53,545 nt of DNA, taken from assembly GCA_021323255.1 (NCBI GenBank), contig JAJTCL010000002.1, positions 1 through 53,545 on the forward strand. Reading direction: 5' to 3'. Below the pieces are notes generated by a model. The model was not told the DNA's origin and did not search any database. It was given only the letters and a program-made list of their open reading frames with translations. This document shows positions 16,688 to 24,742 of the stretch, piece by piece. The DNA comes from Propionibacteriaceae bacterium (GTDB lineage Bacteria; Actinomycetota; Actinomycetes; Propionibacteriales; Propionibacteriaceae). How positions within the stretch are numbered: the stretch's first letter is position 1; each line of letters starts with the position of its first letter. The position numbers and the translations under genes are program-made.

Positions 16688-17094
16688 GGCTCATGCTTCG
16701 CTCCTGACAACACTTCAACTGCACACATGATCTGCGGCGCCCTGGAAAGACGTGCATCAGCGGTAACCAGCGTTGTCCCGAGCAGCTCAGCCAGTGCGAC
16801 ATAACTCGCGTCATAGGCCGTCAGGTTGTCACGCAGGTCCCAGCAACGTGTCAGAAGTTCGCGATGTGATGCCCGGCGAAGCGAGAGATCACGGAGGTCC
16901 GCAAGCGCCTCGCGCGCACGACGTTCATCCACCTTTCCAACGCGGAGCAGCCCGCGCAACGCGGATGTGACCTCAAGATCGACTAATTCTGGCGCGGCCA
17001 GCTCTTCCCCTCGCAGGCGGGCTCGCGCAGTGTCTCCCCAAACCCCGTCATCGACGAAGACAGCGACAAGAACACCCGCGTCAGTGACTATCAC
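16666..17094 (-). CDS. vapC: PIN-domain toxin VapC
   Basis: About 142 residues of the PIN fold, RNases that cut tRNA or rRNA. The GTG at 17094 gives MIVTDAGVLVAVFVDDG, matching the family start, while an ATG at 17115 adds seven residues. The acidic site is visible: Asp in VTDAG, Glu in APELVDLEVTSAL, Asp in TAYDASYVALAE and Asp in LVTADARL. The gene overlaps the vapB stop codon, a typical coupled arrangement. Confidence 0.85.
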   Translation of the reverse strand: MIVTDAGVLVAVFVDDGVWGDTARARLRGEELAAPELVDLEVTSALRGLLRVGKVDERRAREALADLRDLSLRRASHRELLTRCWDLRDNLTAYDASYVALAELLGTTLVTADARLSRAPQIMCAVEVLSGAKHEPDVIRSS

Positions 17095-17311
17095 GATCCG
17101 CCCGGATGATGGCATTGATGTCGTCGAAACTTACCGATCCCCCAGATCGGCTAGCTGCGCGTTCAAGAACCTCATCAAGCGTTGGTCGATCAGCCTCTTC
17201 GATGAGGTGCTGCAGGAGGTATTCCTGCAGCGACTGATGCGCGGCGGTGGCCCGCTTCCGCAACACCGCATGGGTGCGTTCGGGCACACCCTTGATCTGG
17301 ATGCTCGTCAT
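17081..17311 (-). CDS. vapB: Antitoxin VapB
   Basis: About 76 residues from the ATG at 17311. MTSIQIKGVPERTHAVLRKR is a FitA/ribbon-helix-helix-type DNA-binding start (residues 1-45), followed by an acidic toxin-binding tail (TLDEVLERAASRSGGSVSFD). It precedes and overlaps vapC. The operator described next abuts its start codon. Confidence 0.85.
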   Translation of the reverse strand: MTSIQIKGVPERTHAVLRKRATAAHQSLQEYLLQHLIEEADRPTLDEVLERAASRSGGSVSFDDINAIIRADRDSH

Positions 17312-17318
17312 GGCGCCA

Positions 17319-17341
17319 TTTTGGCGCCACTGGCGCCAAAA
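17319..17341. promoter_or_regulatory. VapB operator
   Basis: Perfect 23-bp palindrome with arms TTTTGGCGCCA and TGGCGCCAAAA around a single C. A third GGCGCCA lies at 17312-17318, next to the vapB ATG. The position is right for VapBC autorepression. Confidence 0.8.
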
Positions 17342-17353
17342 TGCAAGCAATCA

Positions 17354-18520
17354 TCAGTGCGGCAGTCCAGCCAACAGGTGCCGAGCCATGACGACTCGCT
17401 GGATCTGATTAGTGCCCTCATAAATCTGGGTGATCTTTGCGTCCCGCATCATCCGCTCTACAGGGAAGTCCTTGGTGTAGCCGTAGCCGCCGAGCAACTG
17501 AACGGCATCGGTGGTGATCTCCATTGCCACATCGGAGGCGAAGCACTTCGCAGCAGCCCCGAAATAGGTCAGATCGGCATCCCCGCGCTGAGATTTCGCG
17601 GCTGCGACGTAGCTGAGTTGGCGGGCAGCTTCCAGCTTCATGCCCATGTCGGCGAGCATGAACTGCAGACCCTGGAATTCGGCAAGCGCCTTGCCGAACT
17701 GCTTGCGCTCCGTGACATAGCCGAGCGCATAATCGAGAGCACCTTGGGCAATGCCCACCGCCTGCGCCGCGATGGTGACACGCGTGTGGTCGAGGGTGTG
17801 CATCGCCGTCTCGAAGCCGGTGCCTTCAGCGCCGATCATCCTGGACTCCGGGATGCGTACGCCGTCCAGGTACACCTCGCAGGTCGGAGAACCCTTGATG
17901 CCCAGTTTCTTCTCCGGTGCGCCGAAGGAGACTCCCCCGTCGGATTTCTCAACCACGAAAGCGCTGATGCCTTTGGAGCGGGCGTCTGGATCGGTCACCA
18001 CAAACACGGTGTAGAAGTCCGACAGCCCGGCGTTGGTGATCCAGCGCTTGACGCCGTTCAAAATGAAGTGGTCGCCATCGCGTACGGCGCGGGTCCGCAT
18101 GCTTACCGCGTCTGAGCCCGACTCCGGCTCCGACAGGCAGTAGGACGCCATCGCCTCGCCCTGTGCGATCGGCGGAAGGTAGGTCTGCTTGATCTCTTCC
18201 GTTGCGGCGAGCAGCCAGGGCAACGTGGCCAGCTTGTTGACGGCCGGAATCAGCGAGCTAGCTGCGCAGACACGGGCAATCTCCTCGATCACGATCACGG
18301 TCGCCAAGGCGTCGGCCCCGACCCCTGAGTAGGCCTCGGGGATGTGGGGCGCATGAAAGTCCGCTGCCACCAGCGCTTCGAGTGATGCCTTGGGAAACTC
18401 CGCCAACTCATCAGCCTCGGCAGCGTTCGGAGCGACCTTCTCCTCGCACAGCTCGCGGACCGCAGCGCGGAACGCCTCATGCTCCTCACTCGGGCGATAC
18501 ATGTCGCCGAAGTCGGTCAC
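17354..18520 (-). CDS. Acyl-CoA dehydrogenase, FadE25-like
   Basis: 388 residues covering the N-terminal, beta and C-terminal acyl-CoA dehydrogenase domains. Motifs include YCLSEPESGSDA (FAD/substrate loop), KWITNAG-like KRWITNAGLSDFYTVFVV, and FPVERMMRDAKITQIYEGTN with the catalytic-site Glu. These stretches closely follow M. tuberculosis FadE25 as remembered. It oxidises acyl-CoA thioesters. The GTG start is six bases after a TAGGCT box with no Shine-Dalgarno site, so it is probably leaderless and independent of the upstream dehydrogenase gene. Confidence 0.9.
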   Translation of the reverse strand: MTDFGDMYRPSEEHEAFRAAVRELCEEKVAPNAAEADELAEFPKASLEALVAADFHAPHIPEAYSGVGADALATVIVIEEIARVCAASSLIPAVNKLATLPWLLAATEEIKQTYLPPIAQGEAMASYCLSEPESGSDAVSMRTRAVRDGDHFILNGVKRWITNAGLSDFYTVFVVTDPDARSKGISAFVVEKSDGGVSFGAPEKKLGIKGSPTCEVYLDGVRIPESRMIGAEGTGFETAMHTLDHTRVTIAAQAVGIAQGALDYALGYVTERKQFGKALAEFQGLQFMLADMGMKLEAARQLSYVAAAKSQRGDADLTYFGAAAKCFASDVAMEITTDAVQLLGGYGYTKDFPVERMMRDAKITQIYEGTNQIQRVVMARHLLAGLPH

Positions 18521-18526
18521 GTGTTG

Positions 18527-18532
18527 AGCCTA
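18527..18532 (-). promoter_or_regulatory. -10 box of the leaderless acyl-CoA dehydrogenase gene
   Basis: TAGGCT on the minus strand ends six bases before the GTG at 18520. Confidence 0.5.
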
Positions 18533-18543
18533 TTCGGCTCCGC

Positions 18544-19641
18544 TCAGATCGTGGGAGCTAGGGGATCCCACTCATCCGGTAGCAGTGGCGGCTTGTCGAC
18601 TGAACTCGCTACCTCGACAAAAGCACGTGATTCGACCGACTCCGCGATCGCGGTCATGGTGTCCAGAACGTGATAGCCCATCGCCCCTTGCGCGCGATGG
18701 GGTCGACCCTCCCGCAGAGCGCGAGCCATGTCCAAGACTCCGGTGCCACGGGAGGACACCGCTGTGGTGGTGGCTACCGTCTCCCAGTCCTCGCTGTCGC
18801 GCCGCCTGATGGCGATCGCGCCGTCAAAAAAGTTGGGATCAGGGAACAGCATCGTGGCGTCGGTGCCGTTGACTTCCAGCAGCATCCGAGGAAGCGCCGA
18901 GTCGAAAGAGAAGATGGTCTGTGCGGACTGGCCGGATTCGAACTGGGCCAGGGCGCTCACGTGGCTGGGTACTGTGACGTCAAACTCCTCCCCCGCCTTG
19001 GGCCCAGAGCCGATCACCCGCCGTTCTCGGGCCTTCGACCCAAGCGCAGCCACCGAGGAAACTGATCCGAAGACCTGGACGAGCACGGTGAGGTAATAAG
19101 GACCAAGGTCGAACAGCGGGCCGGCACCAGGCGCGTACAGGAACGCGGGGTTGGGATGCCACGACTCTGGCCCAGGCAATTGCAGCAGCGCCAGAGCCGT
19201 GAGCGGCGTTCCGATCAAGCCCTGCTCGATAAACCGGCAGGCCGTCTGCAACCCCGGACCTAGAAAGGTGTCCGGAGCGCAGCCAACGAGTAGCCCGGCC
19301 GCCTCAGCGTCTCGGAGCAGCCTCTCGCCGCTGGCGCGGTCGAGAGCTAGGGGCTTCTCGTTCCAGACGTGTTTGCCAACCCCGATTACCTGAGTCGCGA
19401 CCTCGGCATGAGCCGCCGGGATGGTGAGGTTGACGACGATCTCCACACCCGGGTGGTCGAGGACGGTAGCCACATCTCCCGCGGCTGGAACGTCATACTT
19501 GGCAGCCTTTTCCCGAGCAGCCTCGGGAACGATATCGCCGATCGCAAGCACCTCGGTGTCGGCAAAACTGGTGAGGTTCTCCAGATACGTGTCGCTGATC
19601 GTGCCGGCACCGATCAAACCAACGCCCATCGGACTAGCCAT
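18544..19641 (-). CDS. Gfo/Idh/MocA family oxidoreductase
   Basis: About 365 residues. The Rossmann start is MGVGLIGAGTISDTYLENL, the catalytic Lys is in GKHVWNEKPLALDRASGE, and the second domain contains PLFDLGPYYLTVLVQVFG. It likely oxidises a sugar or cyclitol. The ATG at 19641 comes two bases after the stop of the upstream isomerase gene, so the pair is co-transcribed. An in-frame TTG six bases earlier overlaps that stop and is less likely. Confidence 0.86.
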   Translation of the reverse strand: MASPMGVGLIGAGTISDTYLENLTSFADTEVLAIGDIVPEAAREKAAKYDVPAAGDVATVLDHPGVEIVVNLTIPAAHAEVATQVIGVGKHVWNEKPLALDRASGERLLRDAEAAGLLVGCAPDTFLGPGLQTACRFIEQGLIGTPLTALALLQLPGPESWHPNPAFLYAPGAGPLFDLGPYYLTVLVQVFGSVSSVAALGSKARERRVIGSGPKAGEEFDVTVPSHVSALAQFESGQSAQTIFSFDSALPRMLLEVNGTDATMLFPDPNFFDGAIAIRRRDSEDWETVATTTAVSSRGTGVLDMARALREGRPHRAQGAMGYHVLDTMTAIAESVESRAFVEVASSVDKPPLLPDEWDPLAPTI

Positions 19642-19643
19642 GA

Positions 19644-20378
19644 TCAAGCTCGATCGGCGAGCAGGAACTGGCGGCTGGCCCGGACGGCTTCGAGAAGATC
19701 GGTTTCAGAGTCATCCAGCTCCACGACCCGGAGCGCCTCCGGAGCCGCATCGATGATGTCCCAGACCGGCACCACACCCGATCCCACCGGGACTTGTTTG
19801 CTCGTATCAAGGGTCCCGTCGCCATCCTTGATGTGCAGGGCGACGACCCGCTCACCCAGGCGGGTGAGGAGGGCGGGCACGTCGGCGCCGCCCGCGTACG
19901 CCCAGTAGGTGTCCACCTCGAGCACTACTTCCGGGGCCACCCGATCTGCCAGCACTTCCAGCGCATGGACTCCGCTGATCTTGGACTCCAGCTCGAAGTG
20001 ATGATTGTGATAACCGACCCGGAGGCCGTAGCCGGCAGCCTTCGCCGCCACGGCATTGAGCTCGCTTGCAATCTCGCTGACATCAGGCTCTGACTGCCAG
20101 CGAGTCGAGTCGACGTACGGCTCGATGATCGTCTGGATGCCGAGCTCCGCTGCCAGCTCACAAATCGCGTCGTGGTCCTTACCTAAGAGATGGATGTGCG
20201 CTGTCGGAGCAGTCAGGCCGTTCGTAGCCAACCCGGAGCGCAGTTCGTCGGCAAAATTGACGAAGGCGAACGGCTCGACCTGGGTGAATCCGAACGCCGC
20301 GAGCTTGGAGAGTGTGCCGTCGAAATCTTGGGCGAGGGCATCGCGCACGGTGTACAGCTGAACGGACAGCTCCGACAT
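19644..20378 (-). CDS. Sugar phosphate isomerase/epimerase (TIM barrel)
   Basis: 244 residues. MSELSVQLYTVRDALAQDFD starts the xylose-isomerase-like barrel. Metal and substrate motifs are YHNHHFELE, VVLEVDTYWAYAGG, VVALHIKDGDGTLDT and ALRVVELDD. The ATG at 20378 is preceded by AGGAGG at ideal spacing, so a much longer in-frame upstream extension to 20783 is rejected. It is first gene of a pair with the dehydrogenase at 19641. Confidence 0.87.
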   Translation of the reverse strand: MSELSVQLYTVRDALAQDFDGTLSKLAAFGFTQVEPFAFVNFADELRSGLATNGLTAPTAHIHLLGKDHDAICELAAELGIQTIIEPYVDSTRWQSEPDVSEIASELNAVAAKAAGYGLRVGYHNHHFELESKISGVHALEVLADRVAPEVVLEVDTYWAYAGGADVPALLTRLGERVVALHIKDGDGTLDTSKQVPVGSGVVPVWDIIDAAPEALRVVELDDSETDLLEAVRASRQFLLADRA

Positions 20379-20416
20379 TGACAACCTCCTGGTGCGGTGG
20401 GCCCTACCTTGCCTGC

Positions 20417-20471
20417 AAGTGGTCACAAACAACAAGAGAATCGCCGAATTCGTTGTGGCAAGTGACCACTT
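20417..20471. promoter_or_regulatory. Inverted pair of AAGTGGTCAC sites
   Basis: AAGTGGTCAC (20417-20426) and its exact reverse complement GTGACCACTT (20462-20471) flank the likely promoter of the isomerase-dehydrogenase operon at 20378. Each contains GTGGTCAC or its complement. They may be paired operator sites. The regulator is unknown. Confidence 0.4.
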
Positions 20472-20490
20472 TCGGGACGAGACCGAGCTG

Positions 20491-21273
20491 CTACGTCGGC
20501 TCCTCCAGGAGTTGACGGGCAAGCAAAGTACCGCCGGCGGTGGCAATCGGAAACACGACGACGCCTGCGAAGGGAATGGCGAGCAGCAGGAACGTAGGCA
20601 CGGCGAAACCAAGCACCCGAAACCGCCGTGCCCGCATCGCGGCGCGGCGATCCGAAAGCCGGAGCAGGCCGCGTCGTTCGAAGGGCGCCCCAACCAGCTC
20701 GATCGCGAGGATCCAGCCGCCAAAGGTCGCAGAGAGCACCGGCACGAGGGTCTGCCCCACGACCGGCACGAATCCGATCGCAAAGAGCATCAGCGCGCCG
20801 AGCATGGCGACCGCTATGAGCGTGACTGCCTGGCGCAAGGCCCGGAACAGACCGCGCGCCGCGCTCTCCTTGAGCTCGGGCACCTCACCGAAGCCTTGCT
20901 CGACAAATTCGGACAATTTGTCATAGAGCGGCGATCCGAGGGCAAGGGTCAATGCCGTGAATGAGATCACCATCAACAACACAGCGCCCCCGACGAGCGC
21001 GGCGCCGACCAGCACCCGGATCGTGGTGGCCAGGCCGCGAGCCCAACCCTCGGTGAACGGTGTAAGCCAATCGACAGCCGGCTCGAGCTGGGTGATCAGC
21101 GCAATCAGCAGCCCGGTGAAGATCACCGAAGTGATGGCCGGCGGGATGGCACCCAGCAGGAACAGCCGGGGCTGGCGAATAATCAGGCCCATCCCTCTGG
21201 TCAGCAACCCGGCACCGATCGCCAGCTCACCTACAGCAGGCCGCCGCATGTCGGTGTGACTAGCGGAGCCCAT
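20491..21273 (-). CDS. EI24 domain-containing membrane protein
   Basis: About 260 residues with five or so hydrophobic helices. The EI24/CysZ-type signature is visible in GAGLLTRGMGLIIRQPRLFL, LGSPLYDKLSEFVEQGFGEV and FVPVVGQTLVPVLSATFGGW. Function in actinobacteria is not established. Two starts are possible: ATG 21273, which overlaps the purE end by 14 bases, or ATG 21249. Neither has a strong Shine-Dalgarno site. Confidence 0.78.
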   Translation of the reverse strand: MGSASHTDMRRPAVGELAIGAGLLTRGMGLIIRQPRLFLLGAIPPAITSVIFTGLLIALITQLEPAVDWLTPFTEGWARGLATTIRVLVGAALVGGAVLLMVISFTALTLALGSPLYDKLSEFVEQGFGEVPELKESAARGLFRALRQAVTLIAVAMLGALMLFAIGFVPVVGQTLVPVLSATFGGWILAIELVGAPFERRGLLRLSDRRAAMRARRFRVLGFAVPTFLLLAIPFAGVVVFPIATAGGTLLARQLLEEPT

Positions 21274-21790
21274 TGCGCTTGTCCTGGGCGTTGGCCCGCA
21301 CGGTGGCGCCCTTGGCCTCCGCGGTCTGTCGAAGTTGATCTTGGAACTCAAGCATCCGTTGCCGCAGACCAGGATCACCGGCCGCCAGGATGCGTACTGC
21401 CAGAAGCCCGGCGTTGCGAGCATTGCCGATGGCAACCGCTGCCACTGGAACACCGGCCGGCATCTGGACGATCGACAACAGGGAATCCATCCCGTCGAGG
21501 TACTTCAGTGCTACCGGCACCCCGATCACCGGCAGCGGCGTGACCGCTGCCAGCATGCCGGGTAGGTGCGCTGCGCCGCCGGCTCCGGCAATGATCACCT
21601 CCAGCCCGCGGCCGTGAGCCGTACGCCCATAGGACATCATGGCGTCGGTCATTCGGTGCGCTGAGACCACATCGGCCTCATAGGCCACGTCGAACTCCTG
21701 CAGCGCCACCCCTGCAGCGCTCATCACCGGCCAGTCCGAATCCGAACCCATCACAATGCCGACCCGCGGCCGAGGAACCTCATCAGGCAC
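21260..21790 (-). CDS. purE: 5-(carboxyamino)imidazole ribonucleotide mutase PurE
   Basis: 176 residues, class I PurE. Motifs: VGIVMGSDSDWPVM (phosphate loop), EADVVSAHRMTDAMMSY with the catalytic His, and GAGGAAHLPGMLAAVTPLPV. Converts N5-CAIR to CAIR in de novo purine synthesis. It overlaps purK by eight bases and is co-expressed with it. Confidence 0.95.
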   Translation of the reverse strand: MPDEVPRPRVGIVMGSDSDWPVMSAAGVALQEFDVAYEADVVSAHRMTDAMMSYGRTAHGRGLEVIIAGAGGAAHLPGMLAAVTPLPVIGVPVALKYLDGMDSLLSIVQMPAGVPVAAVAIGNARNAGLLAVRILAAGDPGLRQRMLEFQDQLRQTAEAKGATVRANAQDKRNGLR

Positions 21791-22937
21791 TGAGATCTCC
21801 CATCAGGTACGCCGCGGCATGCCGAGCCCGCTTCCGTGTCTCAGCAAGATCATCTCCGAAGGTAGTGACATGGCCCACTTTGCGACCCGGGCGTACCTGC
21901 TTGCCGTACAGCTGCACCCGCAACCGCCGGTCACGGGCAAAACAATGCAGCAACGCTGACGGAAGATCTTCCAGCCTTCCGCCGAACACATTGGCCATCA
22001 CAATCCAGCTCTCCTTGCTGCTCGGGTCGCCCAGCGGTAGATCCAGCACCGCACGGAGATGGTTTTCAAACTGGGAGGTATGGGCCCCATCTATGGTCCA
22101 GTGGCCGGTGTTGTGCGGTCGCATGGCCAACTCGTTGACCACCACCGATCCATCGGCGCGCTGCATCAACTCCACTGCAAGCACCCCCACCACCCCGAGC
22201 TCATGAGCGATCATCAGGGCCAGTTGCTGGGCCGCGACGGCCTGCTCATCAGCCAGGTCTGGTGCAGGTGTGATCGTCTCCACACAGATGCCGTTTTGCT
22301 GTACTGATTCCGAGATCGGGTACGCTGCCGCCTGCCCAGACGGCGAGCGTACGACCAGCGCGCTCAGCTCGCGGGCAAAATCCACGAACTCCTCGCCGAT
22401 GATCTGTACACCGTCGGTCACCCCCGCGAAAGGCTTGCCCGCTTCCAGAGCCGAGTCGAGCCGCCACACCCCCTTGCCGTCGTATCCGCCGCGTGAGGTT
22501 TTCGCCACGATCGGCCAACCCAACTCCTCGCCGAACGCGGCCAAGGCCGCCTCATCGCTCACCACCCGACTGATCGGACAGGGAGCCCCCAACGCTGCCA
22601 GTCGATCACGCATGATCGCCTTGTCCTGAGCGTGGATCAGCGCCGCCGGTCCCGGCCGAACCACTACCCCTGCCGACTCAAGATCTCGCAGCAGGCCGGT
22701 GGGCACATGCTCATGGTCGAAGGTCACCACATCGCAACCGGCCGCAAAGCTCCGCACCGTCTCCGGGTCTGTGTAGTCGCCGACTGTGACGTCGTGCACT
22801 ACGGTCGCTGCCGAGGTCTCGGGCCCCTCCGCGAGCAATCGCACATTGATCCCAAGACCGATAGAGGCGGCGTGCATCATCCGAGCAAGTTGGCCACCGC
22901 CGATGATGCCCACGGTGAAGGTCGGCCCACGTCTCAC
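21783..22937 (-). CDS. purK: 5-(carboxyamino)imidazole ribonucleotide synthase PurK
   Basis: 384 residues, ATP-grasp ligase. Starts with VGIIGGGQLARMMHAA. The ATP-grasp core contains PIVAKTSRGGYDGKGVW and VNELAMRPHNTGHWTIDG. Carboxylates AIR with ATP and bicarbonate, feeding PurE. The GTG start at 22937 lies seven bases after a TACGCT box (22950-22945) with no Shine-Dalgarno site, so a leaderless purKE message is likely. Confidence 0.95.
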   Translation of the reverse strand: MRRGPTFTVGIIGGGQLARMMHAASIGLGINVRLLAEGPETSAATVVHDVTVGDYTDPETVRSFAAGCDVVTFDHEHVPTGLLRDLESAGVVVRPGPAALIHAQDKAIMRDRLAALGAPCPISRVVSDEAALAAFGEELGWPIVAKTSRGGYDGKGVWRLDSALEAGKPFAGVTDGVQIIGEEFVDFARELSALVVRSPSGQAAAYPISESVQQNGICVETITPAPDLADEQAVAAQQLALMIAHELGVVGVLAVELMQRADGSVVVNELAMRPHNTGHWTIDGAHTSQFENHLRAVLDLPLGDPSSKESWIVMANVFGGRLEDLPSALLHCFARDRRLRVQLYGKQVRPGRKVGHVTTFGDDLAETRKRARHAAAYLMGDLSA

Positions 22938-22944
22938 GCGCGGA

Positions 22945-22950
22945 AGCGTA
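22945..22950 (-). promoter_or_regulatory. -10 box of purK
   Basis: TACGCT on the minus strand ends seven bases before the GTG start. Confidence 0.5.
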
Positions 22951-22953
22951 CCC

Positions 22954-23415
22954 TCACTGCAGCCTGAAGATCACCGAACGCTGCACGATGAAATTGACGG
23001 TGGTGGCGACGCCTTGGGCGATGACGAACGCGATGACTTGTACGGTGAGCCGGTTCAGGCCCTGCGAGGTGAGCACAGTGAACAGCACGCTGAACAGGCC
23101 AACTTGCAAGGCGAACGTCACCGCGTACAAGACCACCACCGCGATGAATCGGCGCGTCGAGGGCGAGGCCCGGAAGGTCCAGCGCCGGTTGATCAGGTAC
23201 GCGGTTGTCGTGCCGGCGATGAAGGAGATCGCCTTGGCCGCTGTGTGCCCCAGGCCCAAGGCCATCAAGATCACCAGCAGTCCGAAGTCGACAATCGCTG
23301 AGAAACCGCCGGTGATGATGAATCGGGTGAGCTGAGCCGGCAGAGGCAGGGTACTTTCGCGCTCGTCGACCGGCAGCTCGACCGGCTGCGGGATCTGGTG
23401 GGGATGTTCGGTCAT
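22954..23415 (-). CDS. GtrA-family membrane protein
   Basis: 153 residues, four transmembrane helices. The GtrA pattern is clear: RFIITGGFSAIVDFGLLVIL, ISFIAGTTTAYLINRRWTF and GVATTVNFIVQRSVIFRLQ. Family members flip or help export lipid-linked sugars. Its start overlaps the stop of the enoyl-CoA hydratase gene by four bases. The position between purK and the PH protein is the same as in M. tuberculosis (Rv3277). Confidence 0.9.
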   Translation of the reverse strand: MTEHPHQIPQPVELPVDERESTLPLPAQLTRFIITGGFSAIVDFGLLVILMALGLGHTAAKAISFIAGTTTAYLINRRWTFRASPSTRRFIAVVVLYAVTFALQVGLFSVLFTVLTSQGLNRLTVQVIAFVIAQGVATTVNFIVQRSVIFRLQ

Positions 23416-24203
23416 GAAACACCGTCCCGCCAGCTCGGCCAGCGCGGGGCCCGGCGATGGTTGAATGCCTCGATGCCCTCCACCCGGTCGGCTGAGAATG
23501 CGACCTCTTCCCAGGCCCGGCTCTCGATCTCCAGGCCGCGGGTCAGGTCGACGTCGAGGCCCTGCTGAAGCGAGTGCTTGGCGGCTCGCAAGCTGATCGG
23601 GGACTTGGCGGCAATCTCCTCGGCAAGCTGCAGTGCGCTGGCACGAGCTGCACCCTCGGGAACGAGCCGGTCGGCAAGGCCCATCCGCAGCGCCTCCTGG
23701 GCATCCACGCGGCGGCCGGTAAACAGCAGATCAGCGGCCCTGCCGAACCCGATCCGACGCGGCAGCAGCTGGGTGCCACCCTCACCTGGAATCAGCCCAA
23801 TGCCCACCTCGGGCAAGCCGAACACTGCGCTTGCCGATGCAACGATCAGATCAGCTGACAACGCCAGCTCGCAGCCACCGCCTAGCGCGAATCCCTCCAC
23901 CGCAGCAATCACCGGAACAGGCAACTCGCGCAGCGCCGCAAAGGCTTCCTGAAACACCGGTCGTTGTCGGCGAAGATCATCGTTGTCAAAGCCACGGCGT
24001 TCCTTGAGGTCAGCCCCGACGCAGAAGGCCTTCGCCAAGGCGCTGGAGATGATCACCACGCTTACCTGATCTTCGTCCGCAAGCTGACTCGCCGCCTCCC
24101 CCAGTCGAAGCACCTGGTCGGTGGACAATGCATTCATGGCCTCCGGGCGATTCATGATCACCTCGGCCACATGGCCCGAGGGTCGCCCGATCTGGACGGT
24201 CAT
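23412..24203 (-). CDS. Enoyl-CoA hydratase/isomerase family protein
   Basis: 263 residues, crotonase fold. The CoA-binding and oxyanion segment is AFCVGADLKERRGFDNDDLR, followed by GFALGGGCELALSADLIVA and the catalytic Glu region LPEVGIGLIPGEGGTQLLPR. Likely hydrates 2-enoyl-CoA in fatty or branched-chain acyl-CoA breakdown. It overlaps both neighbours by four bases (PH-protein gene upstream, gtrA downstream), so a run of coupled genes exists here. Confidence 0.9.
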   Translation of the reverse strand: MTVQIGRPSGHVAEVIMNRPEAMNALSTDQVLRLGEAASQLADEDQVSVVIISSALAKAFCVGADLKERRGFDNDDLRRQRPVFQEAFAALRELPVPVIAAVEGFALGGGCELALSADLIVASASAVFGLPEVGIGLIPGEGGTQLLPRRIGFGRAADLLFTGRRVDAQEALRMGLADRLVPEGAARASALQLAEEIAAKSPISLRAAKHSLQQGLDVDLTRGLEIESRAWEEVAFSADRVEGIEAFNHRRAPRWPSWRDGVS

Positions 24204-24724
24204 GAGCGAGCAGCAGGCGGGTGCTGAGTGCCCTGCGGACCAAAGAGCAGCTGGGTGACCTCACGGCTCACGTGCTCAACATCGGGCACATCCCGCAACA
24301 CGATCGTGCCGTCCTCGGCGGCGGTCTGGACGTTGAGGGAGCCACACCCGAGCATTCGATCCAGCAAGCTGCGCTCGTAGGAGACCTCATTGATCCGGTT
24401 CAGCGGCAGGTCCTTGCCGATTTTGTTGAGGATGCCGCTGCGCGTGATCAGTCGTCGGTTGGTAATGGTGTACGTGGTGGTCCGCCAGCGCAGGAACGGC
24501 AACAGCACCAGCCAGATCGCCAGCACGACACCGAGCAGGACGATGGCGAGCTGTCCGATGGGGCGAGCCTCGCGTGGGATCACAGCGGCTCCGGCTCCGA
24601 CGGCAGCAGCGATCAGGACGAAAGCAAGCGCTGGCAAAATCATCGCCTTGACGTGAGTCCTGGTATGGATGACCAGATGCTCGTCGGCACCGAGCAGTTT
24701 CGCCGGAAGAACCACGCCCTCCAT
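24200..24724 (-). CDS. PH domain-containing membrane protein
   Basis: About 174 residues. A short N-terminal stretch, two transmembrane helices (about 25-75), then a bacterial PH domain (bPH2) with RWRTTTYTITNRRLITRSGI, NEVSYERSLLDRMLGCGSLN and IVLRDVPDVEHV. Corresponds by position to Rv3278c. The ATG at 24724 gives the usual start (MEGVVLPAKLLGADEHLVIH). A GTG at 24742 directly after the birA stop would add six residues. Confidence 0.85.
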   Translation of the reverse strand: MEGVVLPAKLLGADEHLVIHTRTHVKAMILPALAFVLIAAAVGAGAAVIPREARPIGQLAIVLLGVVLAIWLVLLPFLRWRTTTYTITNRRLITRSGILNKIGKDLPLNRINEVSYERSLLDRMLGCGSLNVQTAAEDGTIVLRDVPDVEHVSREVTQLLFGPQGTQHPPAARS

Positions 24725-24742
24725 GCTGACACACGCACTCAC

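Noticed and set aside
19644..20783. Extended N-terminus (about 135 residues) for the isomerase ending at 19644
   Set aside because: The extension is low-complexity and overlaps the EI24 gene; AGGAGG before the ATG at 20378 and the family start settle the shorter form.
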